From a virus, in the IMG/VR virus record IMGVR_UViG_3300038548_000551, positions 1 to 50,463 of that record: 50,463 nt of DNA. The stretch is one strand, 5' to 3'. How positions within the stretch are numbered: the stretch's first letter is position 1; each line of letters opens with the position of its first letter. This document shows, piece by piece, positions 13,539-22,063 of this stretch. The notes beneath the pieces are model-generated. The model had not been told where the DNA came from and searched no databases. It worked only from the letters and a program-made list of their open reading frames with translations. The position numbers and the translations under genes are program-made.

Positions 13539-15869
13539 ATGCCAACTGCACCCCCAGGAGCTGGCCGTGGCACGGGCTCCCGCACCGGCGGGACCACGTT
13601 TCGCCAGTTCACGTTCAAGGACATCCCGCCCATTCGGCCCCAGGCCATGGAGCCGGACCGGGAAAATGACGGCCAGCGCCTCGCCTGGGCCCAGTTCCTG
13701 TGGGACAGCCAGGATGAGCTGGTCCGGCTCCGGGATCGCATGATCGAGGAGAACCTCCGGATGCTCGCCGGCCAGCACTGGACGGTGTTCAACGCCCGGA
13801 TCGGCCGGTTTGTGGACGTGACCCGCTGGATGACCGACGAGGAGAAGCGCTGGCGCCAGCGGCCGGTCTTCAACCGCCTGCTGCTGTGGTTCATGCTCAC
13901 CCACGCGCGGATGCAGGAGAATCCGCCGATTATCACGTTCGTGCCGGGGCCCGATCGGATCGACTCCGACCTGGCCGCCACCAGCGACGTCATCTGGAAG
14001 ACCAAGTGGCGCGAGGTCAACATGGCGGAGGTCTGGGACCGGGCCAGCGCCTGGCTGATCCCGGCCGGCACGGTCTACCTGCGCTCGAGGCTGGATCCGG
14101 AAAAGGGGGACCTCGAGGCCCGGGTGGGCCGCTCCGAGATCCCGGTCATGGGCGCCGACGGCCCGGAGCTCGATGACGCCGGCCAGCCCCGGATGAGTGA
14201 CGAGGAATTCGATGACGTCCCGTTCGATGAGGACTTCAACCCCCAGATGCAGCTCACCCCGGACGGCCCGATGCAGACCGGGGAGGCGTTCGCCGAGAAG
14301 ACCGGCGATCTCAGCGTGGACGTGCTGAACGCCCTGCAAGTGCGGGGGGCCTGGAACGTCAAGCCGTGGCACGAGAAGGAGTGGCATATCATCCGGACGT
14401 TCCTCTCGCCCCAGGAGCTCAACCAGAAATACGGCGTCGACACCGTCGGGGAGGCGGAAACGACCCCGGACGGCACCGGAGCACTCGAGCGGATCCTGTT
14501 TGGGAAGGGGTTTTTCGGGGCGGCGGACGCCTTCTTCGGCTCGGATTTCGCCAACGCCAGCATGCCGGAGCAGCTGGTCGAGGTCTTCGAGCTCTGGCAC
14601 AAGCCCACTCAGCTGGAGTCGGCACCACGCATGCGCGAGACGCTGGAGAGCGCCGGCGGCCGGCTGCTGATCTGCACCCGGACCAAGGTCCTGTTCGATG
14701 ACGTCCGGCCCATTCGGTTCCGGCACACCAGCGGGATCCGCCGGTTCGAGTTTGTGCGGCTGCCTGGGCGCTCGGGCGGGGGCACGACCCCCCAGGAGGC
14801 CATGAATGGTGCCCAGCGCGCCTACAATCGCGGCTGGGCGCAGATCCTCGAGCACCGCAACCTGGTGACCAACCCCAAGGGGCTGATCGCCTCAACGTCC
14901 GGGCTCGAAGAAACCCAGATGACCAACGAGCCGGGCACCTTCCACGTGGTGACCATCACCCCGGGCGTGGAGCCGTTCGCCTGGGTGGCTCCACCGGAGC
15001 TCGGCCGAGACGTCTACCAGACGCAGGCCCTGCTGCTCAACGAGATCACCGACCTGGGCGCGCTGTCCGGGACAGAGGGCGATGCACCCACCCAGGACGC
15101 CTCCGGCGAGCTGGTCAAGGAGCTGCGATTCAATTCCGATCGGTTCCTGGGTCCGACGCTGCGGCGCTCCGTCGAGGAATTCGCCCGGATGGGCGACGAC
15201 TGGATGGCGATGATGCCGCTCATCTTCACCAAGGAGGAGCTGCTCAGCTACGCCGGGGACGACAACGTGGCCCGCACGATCACGGTGCTGCCCGAGATGT
15301 TCGCGGAGGGCAAGCAGAACATCGTGCCGGACGTCGAGTCGATGTTGCCGGAGGGGCGTGGGGAGCGGCAACAGCGGATTACCTCGCTCTACGCCAACGG
15401 CCTATTCGGTCCGCCGGGCACCCCGGAGTCCCGCAAGGCGTTCTTCGAGCTCTCCAGTTTCCCCCACATCAGCCGGGCCCAGAAGTTTGGCGGGGTCGAT
15501 CGCACGACCGCCGAGCAGGAGAACGGCCAGCTCATCCAGGGTGCGCCGCCCCAGCAGATCCCCACGTTCGAGTGGTACGATGACGCGATCCATCTGCTGA
15601 TCCACGAGGGGTTTATGAAATCGCCGGAGTATCTCCAGCAGGCGCCGGAGGTGCAGAAGGCGTTCGAGTTCCACCGGGGCATGCACATCCTGAACATCAT
15701 GCTCAAGGTCCAGCAGACCGAGGGCGGCCCGGTCGGCAACGGTCCCCCCGCTTCGAGCGGTGACGGGAACGGCGAGCCGGGCCCAACTTCTGATCCCGCG
15801 GCCCCAGGAGGCACGATCGGCCGAGAGCCACGCAGCCAGGCCGAGACGCCCACGGCCGCGGGATTGTAG
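13539..15869 (+). CDS. Portal protein (P22-type)
   Basis: A 776-residue protein with GAGGTAG before the ATG. The N-terminal region WAQFLWDSQDELVRLRDRMIEENLRMLAGQHW, then RPVFNRLLLWFMLTHARMQENPPIITFVP and the later ALLLNEITDLGALSG fit large podovirus portals. The C-terminal 60 residues are Pro/Gly-rich. Twelve copies would form the ring through which terminase pumps DNA. It heads the head-assembly block (small basic protein, scaffold, capsid). Confidence is high from length, motifs and order. Confidence 0.85.
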   Translation: MPTAPPGAGRGTGSRTGGTTFRQFTFKDIPPIRPQAMEPDRENDGQRLAWAQFLWDSQDELVRLRDRMIEENLRMLAGQHWTVFNARIGRFVDVTRWMTDEEKRWRQRPVFNRLLLWFMLTHARMQENPPIITFVPGPDRIDSDLAATSDVIWKTKWREVNMAEVWDRASAWLIPAGTVYLRSRLDPEKGDLEARVGRSEIPVMGADGPELDDAGQPRMSDEEFDDVPFDEDFNPQMQLTPDGPMQTGEAFAEKTGDLSVDVLNALQVRGAWNVKPWHEKEWHIIRTFLSPQELNQKYGVDTVGEAETTPDGTGALERILFGKGFFGAADAFFGSDFANASMPEQLVEVFELWHKPTQLESAPRMRETLESAGGRLLICTRTKVLFDDVRPIRFRHTSGIRRFEFVRLPGRSGGGTTPQEAMNGAQRAYNRGWAQILEHRNLVTNPKGLIASTSGLEETQMTNEPGTFHVVTITPGVEPFAWVAPPELGRDVYQTQALLLNEITDLGALSGTEGDAPTQDASGELVKELRFNSDRFLGPTLRRSVEEFARMGDDWMAMMPLIFTKEELLSYAGDDNVARTITVLPEMFAEGKQNIVPDVESMLPEGRGERQQRITSLYANGLFGPPGTPESRKAFFELSSFPHISRAQKFGGVDRTTAEQENGQLIQGAPPQQIPTFEWYDDAIHLLIHEGFMKSPEYLQQAPEVQKAFEFHRGMHILNIMLKVQQTEGGPVGNGPPASSGDGNGEPGPTSDPAAPGGTIGREPRSQAETPTAAGL

Positions 15870-15875
15870 GGGGAG

Positions 15876-16070
15876 ATGCCACTCAAACAGGGCACGTCAC
15901 AAGCGACGATCAGCGAGAACATTGCGCGGGAGATCGAGACAGGTCGCCCGCAGAAGCAAGCAGTCGCGATCGCGCTCAGCACGGCCCGCCGGAGTCGCAA
16001 GCCCAGTCGTGTGAAGGCCCGCCGCAAATCCGCGGCCCGCCGGAAACGGACTCGAGTGACCAGGAGATAG
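15876..16070 (+). CDS. Small basic protein, DUF6496-like
   Basis: A 64-residue very basic protein. It opens [37 protein letters not shown], the pattern (PLxxG.SQ.TIS.NI......[11 protein letters not shown]) of a widespread short phage family (DUF6496). It ends with an Arg/Lys-rich tail able to bind nucleic acid. It is five bases after the portal stop and is probably a minor head-assembly or DNA-binding factor. Confidence 0.75.
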   Translation: MPLKQGTSQATISENIAREIETGRPQKQAVAIALSTARRSRKPSRVKARRKSAARRKRTRVTRR

Positions 16071-16071
16071 C

Positions 16072-17301
16072 GTGACCGTCCCAGTGACGCCGGAACCGGC
16101 CGAAGCGGCCCCGGAAGGCGAACCGAAAGCACCAGAGCTCAACCCGCTGGCAGCAGCTCTCGCCGGCGCCCGAGCTCGCCAGGCGGCTGGAGAGCCGGTC
16201 TTCAAGGCCCCAGCCGAACCAGCACCAGAGCCAGAGGAGCCAGCAGCCGAGGATCCCCCCGTCGAGGAGGAACCACCTGATGGCGAGAAAGAAGGGGCGG
16301 CAGCGGAGGGTGCTGCCGGAGACGAAGGGGCGGAGGGCGAGCCGGCCGAGCCGGACGAAGGCGAACCGGCCGAACCGGAAGCCCCTGAAGGAGCTGAAGG
16401 CGTTGAGGAGGCAGTAGACGAGGCGCTGGTGGTCGGCTTGCCGGGCCGGCGCGAGGGGGAGGACGAAGTCGAGATCGTTGCGGAAAACGAGGAAGTCGCC
16501 GAGCGATTGCGGCAGCTGAAAAACGCCGCGGTGCGGGGCGACCAGATCAAGGCGCGCGAGGAGAAGACCGCGCGGGACCAGCAGCAGATCGAGGAGCTCG
16601 AGGTCTACATCGGCACGGACCCGGCCGGGTTTATCCTGGCGAACGTGCCGGCGGCGGTGGTGGATGAGGTGGCCATGAGCCTCATCACGCACCCGGAGGT
16701 CTGGGCGCGCATCCAGGAGCAGGTCCGGGCCCTCGAGGACCCGGCAGAGCTGCGGGTCGTGACCGCCGAGCTCAAGGCCAAACGCGCCGAAAGCGCGACC
16801 AAGCTGCGCCAGGCCGTTGACGATCGACGGTACGCGCGGGAGCAGGGCAAGATTTTGAAGGACTCGATCGCCAAGATGGTGCCGGTGACCGAGGGCATTA
16901 CCGAGAGCCGGCGCGACACGATCGTGCAGACCCTCGAAGGGGAAGCGGCGCGGCTGATCCGGGAGAAGAACCTGGAGAAGGTCGACCCCGCGGACCTGGT
17001 GTTACTGCTCGCGGGGACGCTCCGCGCGCAGGGGATCGAACCGATGGCCGCTGCGGCGGCCCTCGCTGGGAAGGCTCCGACCGACAAGCCCGCGCCCGCC
17101 AAAAAGCGGACGTCCGCAAAACGGAAACAGCCAACCAAGGCAGAGCTCAAGACGGCGAGTGAAAAACGACGCAAAGCTGCCGCTACGACGCCTCCAGGCG
17201 CCTCGGCCCCAGCCGCTCGAACCAAGCTGCCGCCTGGCACACGAGTAGAAGAAGCCATCGCCCTCGCGCGTGAGAAAGGGATTGCTGCGCTGCGATCGTA
17301 G
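16072..17301 (+). CDS. Scaffold-like protein
   Basis: A 409-residue protein with GTG start one base after the preceding stop. Residues 1-120 are Pro/Glu/Ala repeats, strongly acidic; the middle is a long helix (NEEVAERLRQLKNAAVRGDQIKAREEKTARDQQQIEELEV); the C-terminal 70 residues are basic (KPAPAKKRTSAKRKQPTKAELK). Acidic disordered, helical and basic parts just before the capsid gene are the usual plan of an internal scaffold, which shapes the prohead and leaves. Assignment is from position and composition. Confidence 0.7.
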   Translation: MTVPVTPEPAEAAPEGEPKAPELNPLAAALAGARARQAAGEPVFKAPAEPAPEPEEPAAEDPPVEEEPPDGEKEGAAAEGAAGDEGAEGEPAEPDEGEPAEPEAPEGAEGVEEAVDEALVVGLPGRREGEDEVEIVAENEEVAERLRQLKNAAVRGDQIKAREEKTARDQQQIEELEVYIGTDPAGFILANVPAAVVDEVAMSLITHPEVWARIQEQVRALEDPAELRVVTAELKAKRAESATKLRQAVDDRRYAREQGKILKDSIAKMVPVTEGITESRRDTIVQTLEGEAARLIREKNLEKVDPADLVLLLAGTLRAQGIEPMAAAAALAGKAPTDKPAPAKKRTSAKRKQPTKAELKTASEKRRKAAATTPPGASAPAARTKLPPGTRVEEAIALAREKGIAALRS

Positions 17302-17331
17302 GTGGCACTAACGCTAAACGGGAGACATCGC

Positions 17332-18777
17332 ATGCTGAAGCTCACACCGGGCTTTTCGCGATTTCTGCTCGGGGCGCTGGTACTCGTTGCAGCCTTCCTG
17401 GTTCCCGAGGTGGCTTTGGGAGCGGGGCCGATTCTGTTCGGCATGGCGGGCGATACCACAGTCACCGACGACATCGACGAAGCCCTCAAGATCATCTTCT
17501 CGGATCCGCTCATCAACAACATCGTTGAAGACACCGAGCTGATGGACATTTTCAAGGTCGACATGAACGTCCAGGCCGACGACACCACGGGCGGCCGGTT
17601 CATCGAGATGGCGCACTACTTCCGGCTGCCGGCCGGCGTGGGTGCTCGAGCGGAGAACGAATACATCCCCGAGCCCGACGATCCGCGATTCGTGAACAGC
17701 CGGCTATTCCTCCGCAAGCTCCAGGGTACGGTCGAGATGACCGGTGACGTCATGCGTCGGGTACGCTCCGACGAGGGCGCCTTCCTGAATTACATGGAGC
17801 GGGCGCTGCCGGATCTGGTCACTCGGTTGGTCAACGAGATCGACCGTATGTACATCTCGGACGGCTCGGGCATCAAATGCCGGATCGCCAGCATCTCCGG
17901 CGCTGCCGGCGTCTACGACGTGGTCATCAACCGCACCTACGGCATCGACGGCCTGACGGCCTCCTTCCTCCAGTTCATGGAAGGCGAGCGCATCGTGGCG
18001 GATCCCGCCGCGGACGGTCAGTCGCTCCGGTCCAACGGTGCGATCTTGTCGGCGCAGGTCACCGACATTGACGAGGAAACCAGCACTCTCGAGGTCACGG
18101 GCGACGACACGTTGCTCGCCTCGTGGGCCCCGGATGACTACATCTTTTCCGGTGATGACGCCGGCCAGTCGACCAACACGGCCGCTGGCGAAGACCGCGA
18201 AATTGCTGGCCTCCTGGCCGGTGATGACGACGGTGGCATCATCGCCACCTACAACAACATCGACCGCACGGCCTCCGGCAATCGGCTCTGGAAGTCCATC
18301 GTCATCGACTCGGATGTCCCGCAGTGGGGCGGCCAGATGACGGAGGAGCTGCTCACGTTCTCCGACGACCAGGTGACCGTGAAGGGCGCGGGGCGCATCG
18401 ACACGCTGGTGATGTCGCGCTCGGCGAACCGGGGCTATTGGCAGTCCCTGAAGGGCGATCGGACGATGATCGACCCCCGCAGTTTCACCGGGGGCAAGGC
18501 TGGAACCTCCGTGCTCTTGGGTGATCGCACCCTCGACCTCAAGGTATCGCGGAAGCTGCCGCCCGAGCTGTCCTTCGGGCTGCAATCCGACACATGGCGC
18601 CGCATCACCTTGGGCACGTGGGAGTGGGATGACCGGACCGGCTCGATCTGGAACCGGGTGACCGACTCGGTTGGTCGCAAGGATGCGTTCTTCGCGGTGG
18701 GCAACATGTACGAGCAGCTGTTCTGCATGGCGCCCCGGAAGAATTTCCGGTTGGACAACATCACGGCGGTGTTCTAA
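17332..18777 (+). CDS. Major capsid protein with signal-like N-terminus
   Basis: A 481-residue protein. ATG at 17332 is chosen because GGGAG lies about seven bases before it; a GTG at 17302 has no ribosome site. Residues 1-31 read as basic start, hydrophobic core FLLGALVLVAAFLV and an ALGAG end, just like a secretion signal. The capsid region follows: IDEALKIIFSDPL, TTGGRFIEMAHYFRLPAG, VEMTGDVMRRVRSDEGAF, ALPDLVTRLVNEIDRMYISD. Position after the scaffold and content support an HK97-fold shell protein. A downstream in-frame ATG at 17443 would remove the leader. Confidence 0.85.
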   Translation: MLKLTPGFSRFLLGALVLVAAFLVPEVALGAGPILFGMAGDTTVTDDIDEALKIIFSDPLINNIVEDTELMDIFKVDMNVQADDTTGGRFIEMAHYFRLPAGVGARAENEYIPEPDDPRFVNSRLFLRKLQGTVEMTGDVMRRVRSDEGAFLNYMERALPDLVTRLVNEIDRMYISDGSGIKCRIASISGAAGVYDVVINRTYGIDGLTASFLQFMEGERIVADPAADGQSLRSNGAILSAQVTDIDEETSTLEVTGDDTLLASWAPDDYIFSGDDAGQSTNTAAGEDREIAGLLAGDDDGGIIATYNNIDRTASGNRLWKSIVIDSDVPQWGGQMTEELLTFSDDQVTVKGAGRIDTLVMSRSANRGYWQSLKGDRTMIDPRSFTGGKAGTSVLLGDRTLDLKVSRKLPPELSFGLQSDTWRRITLGTWEWDDRTGSIWNRVTDSVGRKDAFFAVGNMYEQLFCMAPRKNFRLDNITAVF

Positions 18778-18786
18778 GCCGGCGAT

Positions 18787-18827
18787 GCAGGTGGGGTACG
18801 GGTGGGGCCCGTTTGGGCTCCACCTGC
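18787..18827. terminator. Nested hairpin after the capsid gene
   Basis: GCAGGTGGGG at 18787-18796 pairs with CTCCACCTGC at 18818-18827 (one G-U pair). Within its loop ACGGG at 18798-18802 pairs with CCCGT at 18808-18812. There is no long T run after it, so it may slow polymerase or protect the capsid mRNA end rather than stop transcription fully. It lies in the 82-base gap between capsid and decoration-like genes. Confidence 0.55.
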
Positions 18828-18859
18828 CACCCACATCATTTCGCTTTGAAGGAGAGACT

Positions 18860-19741
18860 GTGTCTACTCAAGATCGCAATATCGACCGGAACGCCGAGGT
18901 GGCCCGGAAATACCCCGTGGCGATCGCCGCGGCACCGACTGCCACCAACATCGACCAGATCCGGTTCCTGTTCCAGGTGCGGCACAACTTCCGGGTGACC
19001 GACCTGGAGGTGTACGCCCAGGATGTGGGCACGGCCATCATCCGCGCCCGGGCCTGTATTGCCAAGGAGCTGAGTGCGGTGGGTTTCCCGCTGGCGGCTC
19101 CGGCTGCGGCCGTCACGTTCGCCATCGAGGCTTTTACCCAGCTCGACGCCGGCGTCTTCGTGTCTGTGGGCGCGACGGCGGCGCAGGCGTTCGGCAACGT
19201 CGCCCAGATCGCCGACACCTTCTGGGGGTCGTGGACCATCCAGATTGACGGCGCGCAGGTCATCACCACGAAGCCCGCGTCCCTCTCCATGGCGTTCCTG
19301 ACCCAAGAGGAGGCCCTCAAGCAGGCGCCGGCGCCGGATGCCGCCAACGGCTTGGTCGGTGTGCTGACGATCGAAGCCAACGGCGGGCCTTTCATCGCCG
19401 GCACCACCCTGACCAACGCCGCGCTGGTCGACAGCTTCGACCTCGTTGGCCGGGGCGGGCTTTTCGTTGACGTGCCGATCCTGGCGACGCCCGATGCGGT
19501 ACAGGCGAATATTGATCCCGGAGCCACCTCATCGGTGTTTGCGCCCAATCGGCGACTGCATGTGGCCAAGCTGGGCAACCTGATCGGCGAGACGGGCGAC
19601 TTCCTGGTTGCCACCGTGCGTTCGACCGGGGCGGCCACGATCACCGACGGCAAGATCACGCTCGGCTATCGCAAGTTCCCACTCCAGGGCGAGTCCGGAC
19701 CGGACGTGGCTACCGGCCTCTCGGCCGCTCAAGTCGTGTAA
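18860..19741 (+). CDS. Capsid decoration or minor capsid protein candidate
   Basis: A 293-residue protein. The GTG at 18860 is chosen because GAAGGAGAG lies seven bases upstream. It is beta-rich: NFRVTDLEVYAQDVGTAIIRARA, NVAQIADTFWGSWTIQIDGAQVI, GLFVDVPILATPDAVQANIDPG. Its place directly after the capsid gene and its composition fit a capsid-associated structural protein. The specific family is not recognised. Confidence 0.6.
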   Translation: MSTQDRNIDRNAEVARKYPVAIAAAPTATNIDQIRFLFQVRHNFRVTDLEVYAQDVGTAIIRARACIAKELSAVGFPLAAPAAAVTFAIEAFTQLDAGVFVSVGATAAQAFGNVAQIADTFWGSWTIQIDGAQVITTKPASLSMAFLTQEEALKQAPAPDAANGLVGVLTIEANGGPFIAGTTLTNAALVDSFDLVGRGGLFVDVPILATPDAVQANIDPGATSSVFAPNRRLHVAKLGNLIGETGDFLVATVRSTGAATITDGKITLGYRKFPLQGESGPDVATGLSAAQVV

Positions 19742-19750
19742 GGAGGCAGC

Positions 19751-20047
19751 ATGCCCAAGGGCAAAAGAGCAGGATCCAACCTGGCGTTCCCCGATCGTGG
19801 GGGAGCGCCGAACACCCTGCGGACGGGGAAGGACATGGCGTCGGAGAACGCCGCCCAGTCCGGGCCGAATCGGGGGACCAACACCGGCAGCGCGAGCCCT
19901 GGCGGCATCGTGGCGTCGGCCAAGGCCGGTGCGGGGATGCGCGCTGGGATTCGCAGCAAGGACGGCAACCGAGCCAACCCGGTGGTGATTCCGGGCTCCT
20001 CGCGTGGTGCCACCACGATCGACGGCAAGAAAGTCGGTCACAGCTAG
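19751..20047 (+). CDS. Disordered basic Gly/Ser/Asn-rich protein
   Basis: A 98-residue protein with AGGAGG six bases before the ATG. Low-complexity, basic, with many Gly, Ser, Asn and Pro (AFPDRGGAPNTLRTGK, GPNRGTNTGSASPGG). It resembles the next gene's product in character though not in detail. It may be a flexible capsid-interior or head-completion peptide. No family was recognised. Confidence 0.55.
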   Translation: MPKGKRAGSNLAFPDRGGAPNTLRTGKDMASENAAQSGPNRGTNTGSASPGGIVASAKAGAGMRAGIRSKDGNRANPVVIPGSSRGATTIDGKKVGHS

Positions 20048-20056
20048 GAGGAAACG

Positions 20057-20395
20057 ATGCCATTGAAAGGCAGAAGGTCGGCGCTGGGGCCGGCGCACAA
20101 GACCGTCCATGCGATCGACCCGGAAGCGGTCCCGGGCCCGCGCGGCGGGCTGAGCCCGAAGAAGATGTCCGGCACCGCGCAGAGCGGTGGAGCGGCCGGT
20201 CTCAAGAGCAACGTCTCCGGGCACCAGTTCAAGGGCAGGCCGCCCTCCGGTGGTCCGGGTGGGAAGTCGCCGACGGCGGCCAAGGTCGGCGCGCAGGCGG
20301 CGAAAGCCGGCCGGATTGCGACCTCCGGCCAGGCGCGTGGCGGCCCGCAGTCCCAGGGCGGCGAATCGAACCAGCCGTCCAGCGGTCTCGGGTGA
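20057..20395 (+). CDS. Disordered basic Gly/Pro/Ser-rich protein
   Basis: A 112-residue protein with GGAGGAAAC before the ATG. It starts MPLKGRRSALGPAHKTVH and is otherwise rich in Gly, Pro, Ser and Lys with no hydrophobic core. Together with the gene before it, it forms a pair of flexible basic proteins right after the capsid genes. DNA condensation in the head or a linker role is possible but unproven. Its stop overlaps the next GTG. Confidence 0.55.
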   Translation: MPLKGRRSALGPAHKTVHAIDPEAVPGPRGGLSPKKMSGTAQSGGAAGLKSNVSGHQFKGRPPSGGPGGKSPTAAKVGAQAAKAGRIATSGQARGGPQSQGGESNQPSSGLG

Positions 20396-20943
20396 ACACC
20401 GGGCGCCTGGTTGATGTGTCGGTGGCGCGAGTGGCGCCACCGGAGGTGATCGCCGAGCTCCGGAGCATCGACCCCCGGGTCGACCTGGTCTACATCGGCC
20501 GGGGCAAGTGGTGGACGGGGATGGTGTACTCGAACATCCCGCTGATCCACATGGGCCGGCAGGCGCTGGTGCGGATCCAGGCCGAGGGAGGGGCCAGCTG
20601 GCCCACGCTCCGCTTGTGCCAGCTGAAGTCGCAGGGGTTTCGGGCGGTCAAGCTGCTCGACATCGACGCCGCGGGGAATTGGGTGGAGCTCGCGCGCTGG
20701 CCGCGGGATCCCCACTGGGGGCGCCTGGTCAATGCGTTCCGCCGGCAGGATTACATCTTCCGGCATTTCCCCAATTCTGACGCCTCGTGGCTCCGGCTGA
20801 TGCTGCGCCACGAGCTCGGCCAGGAGACCGCAGAGGAGGCGGCGGCGGTGTACCGGGCTCTCGATATGGTCCACGCGGAGCGCAAGAGCCTGATGCGCGT
20901 CATCCAGGGGAATCGGCTATTCGGCTGGCGCAAAGCCGGCTAA
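20392..20943 (+). CDS. Hypothetical structural-region protein, 183 aa
   Basis: GTG start in a GTGA overlap. A globular protein with many Trp and Arg: RVDLVYIGRGKWWTGMVYSN, DAAGNWVELARWPRDPHWGR, and a helical C-terminus with LRLMLRHELGQETAEEAAAVYRALD. The latter half resembles small proteins found between capsid and head-tail genes of podoviruses. The precise role cannot be named. Confidence 0.55.
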   Translation: MNTGRLVDVSVARVAPPEVIAELRSIDPRVDLVYIGRGKWWTGMVYSNIPLIHMGRQALVRIQAEGGASWPTLRLCQLKSQGFRAVKLLDIDAAGNWVELARWPRDPHWGRLVNAFRRQDYIFRHFPNSDASWLRLMLRHELGQETAEEAAAVYRALDMVHAERKSLMRVIQGNRLFGWRKAG

Positions 20944-20954
20944 AAGGAGACACC

Positions 20955-21386
20955 ATGACGGTGAAGTTCGGACCCAGGAAAGTCGGCCTGGCCAAGTTCA
21001 AGCTGGCCCAGGTCCAGGAAAAGCAGACCTCGAAGTTTGGGCCGAGAAAGTTCGGTGCGCGCAAGGCGGCAGTGCGGGCCGACGAGCTCGCGGCGGCCAA
21101 GCAGGCGGTGGCCGCGGAGCGGGCGGCCACGCAGGCGGCCAAGGCCCCGCCGGTCGCGGATCCGGTAGCGCCGGCGCCGGAACAGTCCACGGGCTCGCTC
21201 TCGATCAACCAGATCGGCGAGCACCTCGAGGAGAATCCGGCTCTGTACGAGGAGTTCTACCTGGCTGAGCTCGGGCGGGCGGAGCAGCCCCGGAAGGGGG
21301 CGCTGCGGATCTTCCTGGCGCTCGAGCAGGGCAAGGATGAGCCCAACCCCAAGCGCATCGCCGAGATCGAGCGCTTCCTGGCGTGA
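20955..21386 (+). CDS. Hypothetical protein with repeated KFGPRK motif
   Basis: A 143-residue protein with AAGGAGAC seven bases before the ATG. KFGPRK occurs twice in the first 33 residues (TVKFGPRKVGLAKFK and SKFGPRKFGARK). An Ala-rich disordered linker follows, then a helical acidic C-terminal domain (IGEHLEENPALYEEFYLAELGR, ALRIFLALEQGK). The basic repeats could bind DNA or a capsid surface. Its TGA overlaps the next gene's GTG. Confidence 0.55.
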   Translation: MTVKFGPRKVGLAKFKLAQVQEKQTSKFGPRKFGARKAAVRADELAAAKQAVAAERAATQAAKAPPVADPVAPAPEQSTGSLSINQIGEHLEENPALYEEFYLAELGRAEQPRKGALRIFLALEQGKDEPNPKRIAEIERFLA

Positions 21387-22054
21387 CGATCACGGCCGAG
21401 CAGGTGATCGACGCCGCGCGGGACGAACACCCCGCGTTTTCGCCGCAGCGGTTCCCACCGGCCACGCTGCTGCGCCAGCTCGAGCGCTACCACAAGCGCC
21501 TGGCCGGCAAGCTCTCGAACGTCAATTCGAGTGTGCTGGCCGTCGAGCTGGTGATCGACCTGCTCACGTTCGATTTCGTGAACGGGCTGGCCTTCCCGGC
21601 CAACCTGTACGTGCTGCCGGATGGGGAAGTCGAGCCGCAAAATGAGATTGACCCAGGGGACAGGGCCAAATTCGTGCTCATTGGGCAGAACGTGCGGCTC
21701 GGCACCCGTCCGGTGCTGAGCGGCTGGTTCATCCAGAACCAGTTCTACCTCAACGGAGACGCCCGGAATTGGGCCGGCTTCCTCCGGCTGCACATGCACT
21801 ACACGGCCGAGCCGGTGGGGCCGGTGGCCCTGGCGGACAACTTCGACCCGATGCCCGACGAGGTAGAGGATGTCCTGGTGGCCCGGCTGGCCATGCACAT
21901 GGCGAAGCGGGGACACATCGACGCCAGCATCCCGCCGATCGACAAACCGGTCTACCTGGCCGAATTCGCCGACGCCGAGCAGCGATTCCTCGAACAGCAG
22001 GGGGAGAAGAAAAAGGCCCGGCTCATCAAGACCCAGGACGTATTCCCATTCTAG
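21383..22054 (+). CDS. Head-tail connector candidate
   Basis: A 223-residue protein, GTG start overlapping the previous stop. The N-terminal half is helical (TLLRQLERYHKRLAGKLSNVNSSVLAVELVIDLL) and the middle is beta-rich with YVLPDGEVEP. A C-terminal helix pair contains VEDVLVARLAMHMAKR. Two similar-looking proteins follow (22064, 22771) and share a late D-E-x-x-x-(E/L)LLI or VLVARLA helix. Together they are the most likely head-completion proteins. P22 gp4/gp10-type roles are a guess from position. Confidence 0.55.
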   Translation: MTITAEQVIDAARDEHPAFSPQRFPPATLLRQLERYHKRLAGKLSNVNSSVLAVELVIDLLTFDFVNGLAFPANLYVLPDGEVEPQNEIDPGDRAKFVLIGQNVRLGTRPVLSGWFIQNQFYLNGDARNWAGFLRLHMHYTAEPVGPVALADNFDPMPDEVEDVLVARLAMHMAKRGHIDASIPPIDKPVYLAEFADAEQRFLEQQGEKKKARLIKTQDVFPF

Positions 22055-22063
22055 AGGTGGCCA

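Noticed and set aside
13521-14855. 444-codon minus-strand ORF opposite the portal gene
   Set aside because: Shadow of the portal frame; no start signal and no recognisable domains.
17302-17331. GTG at 17302 as capsid start
   Set aside because: No ribosome site precedes it, whereas GGGAG sits before the ATG at 17332.
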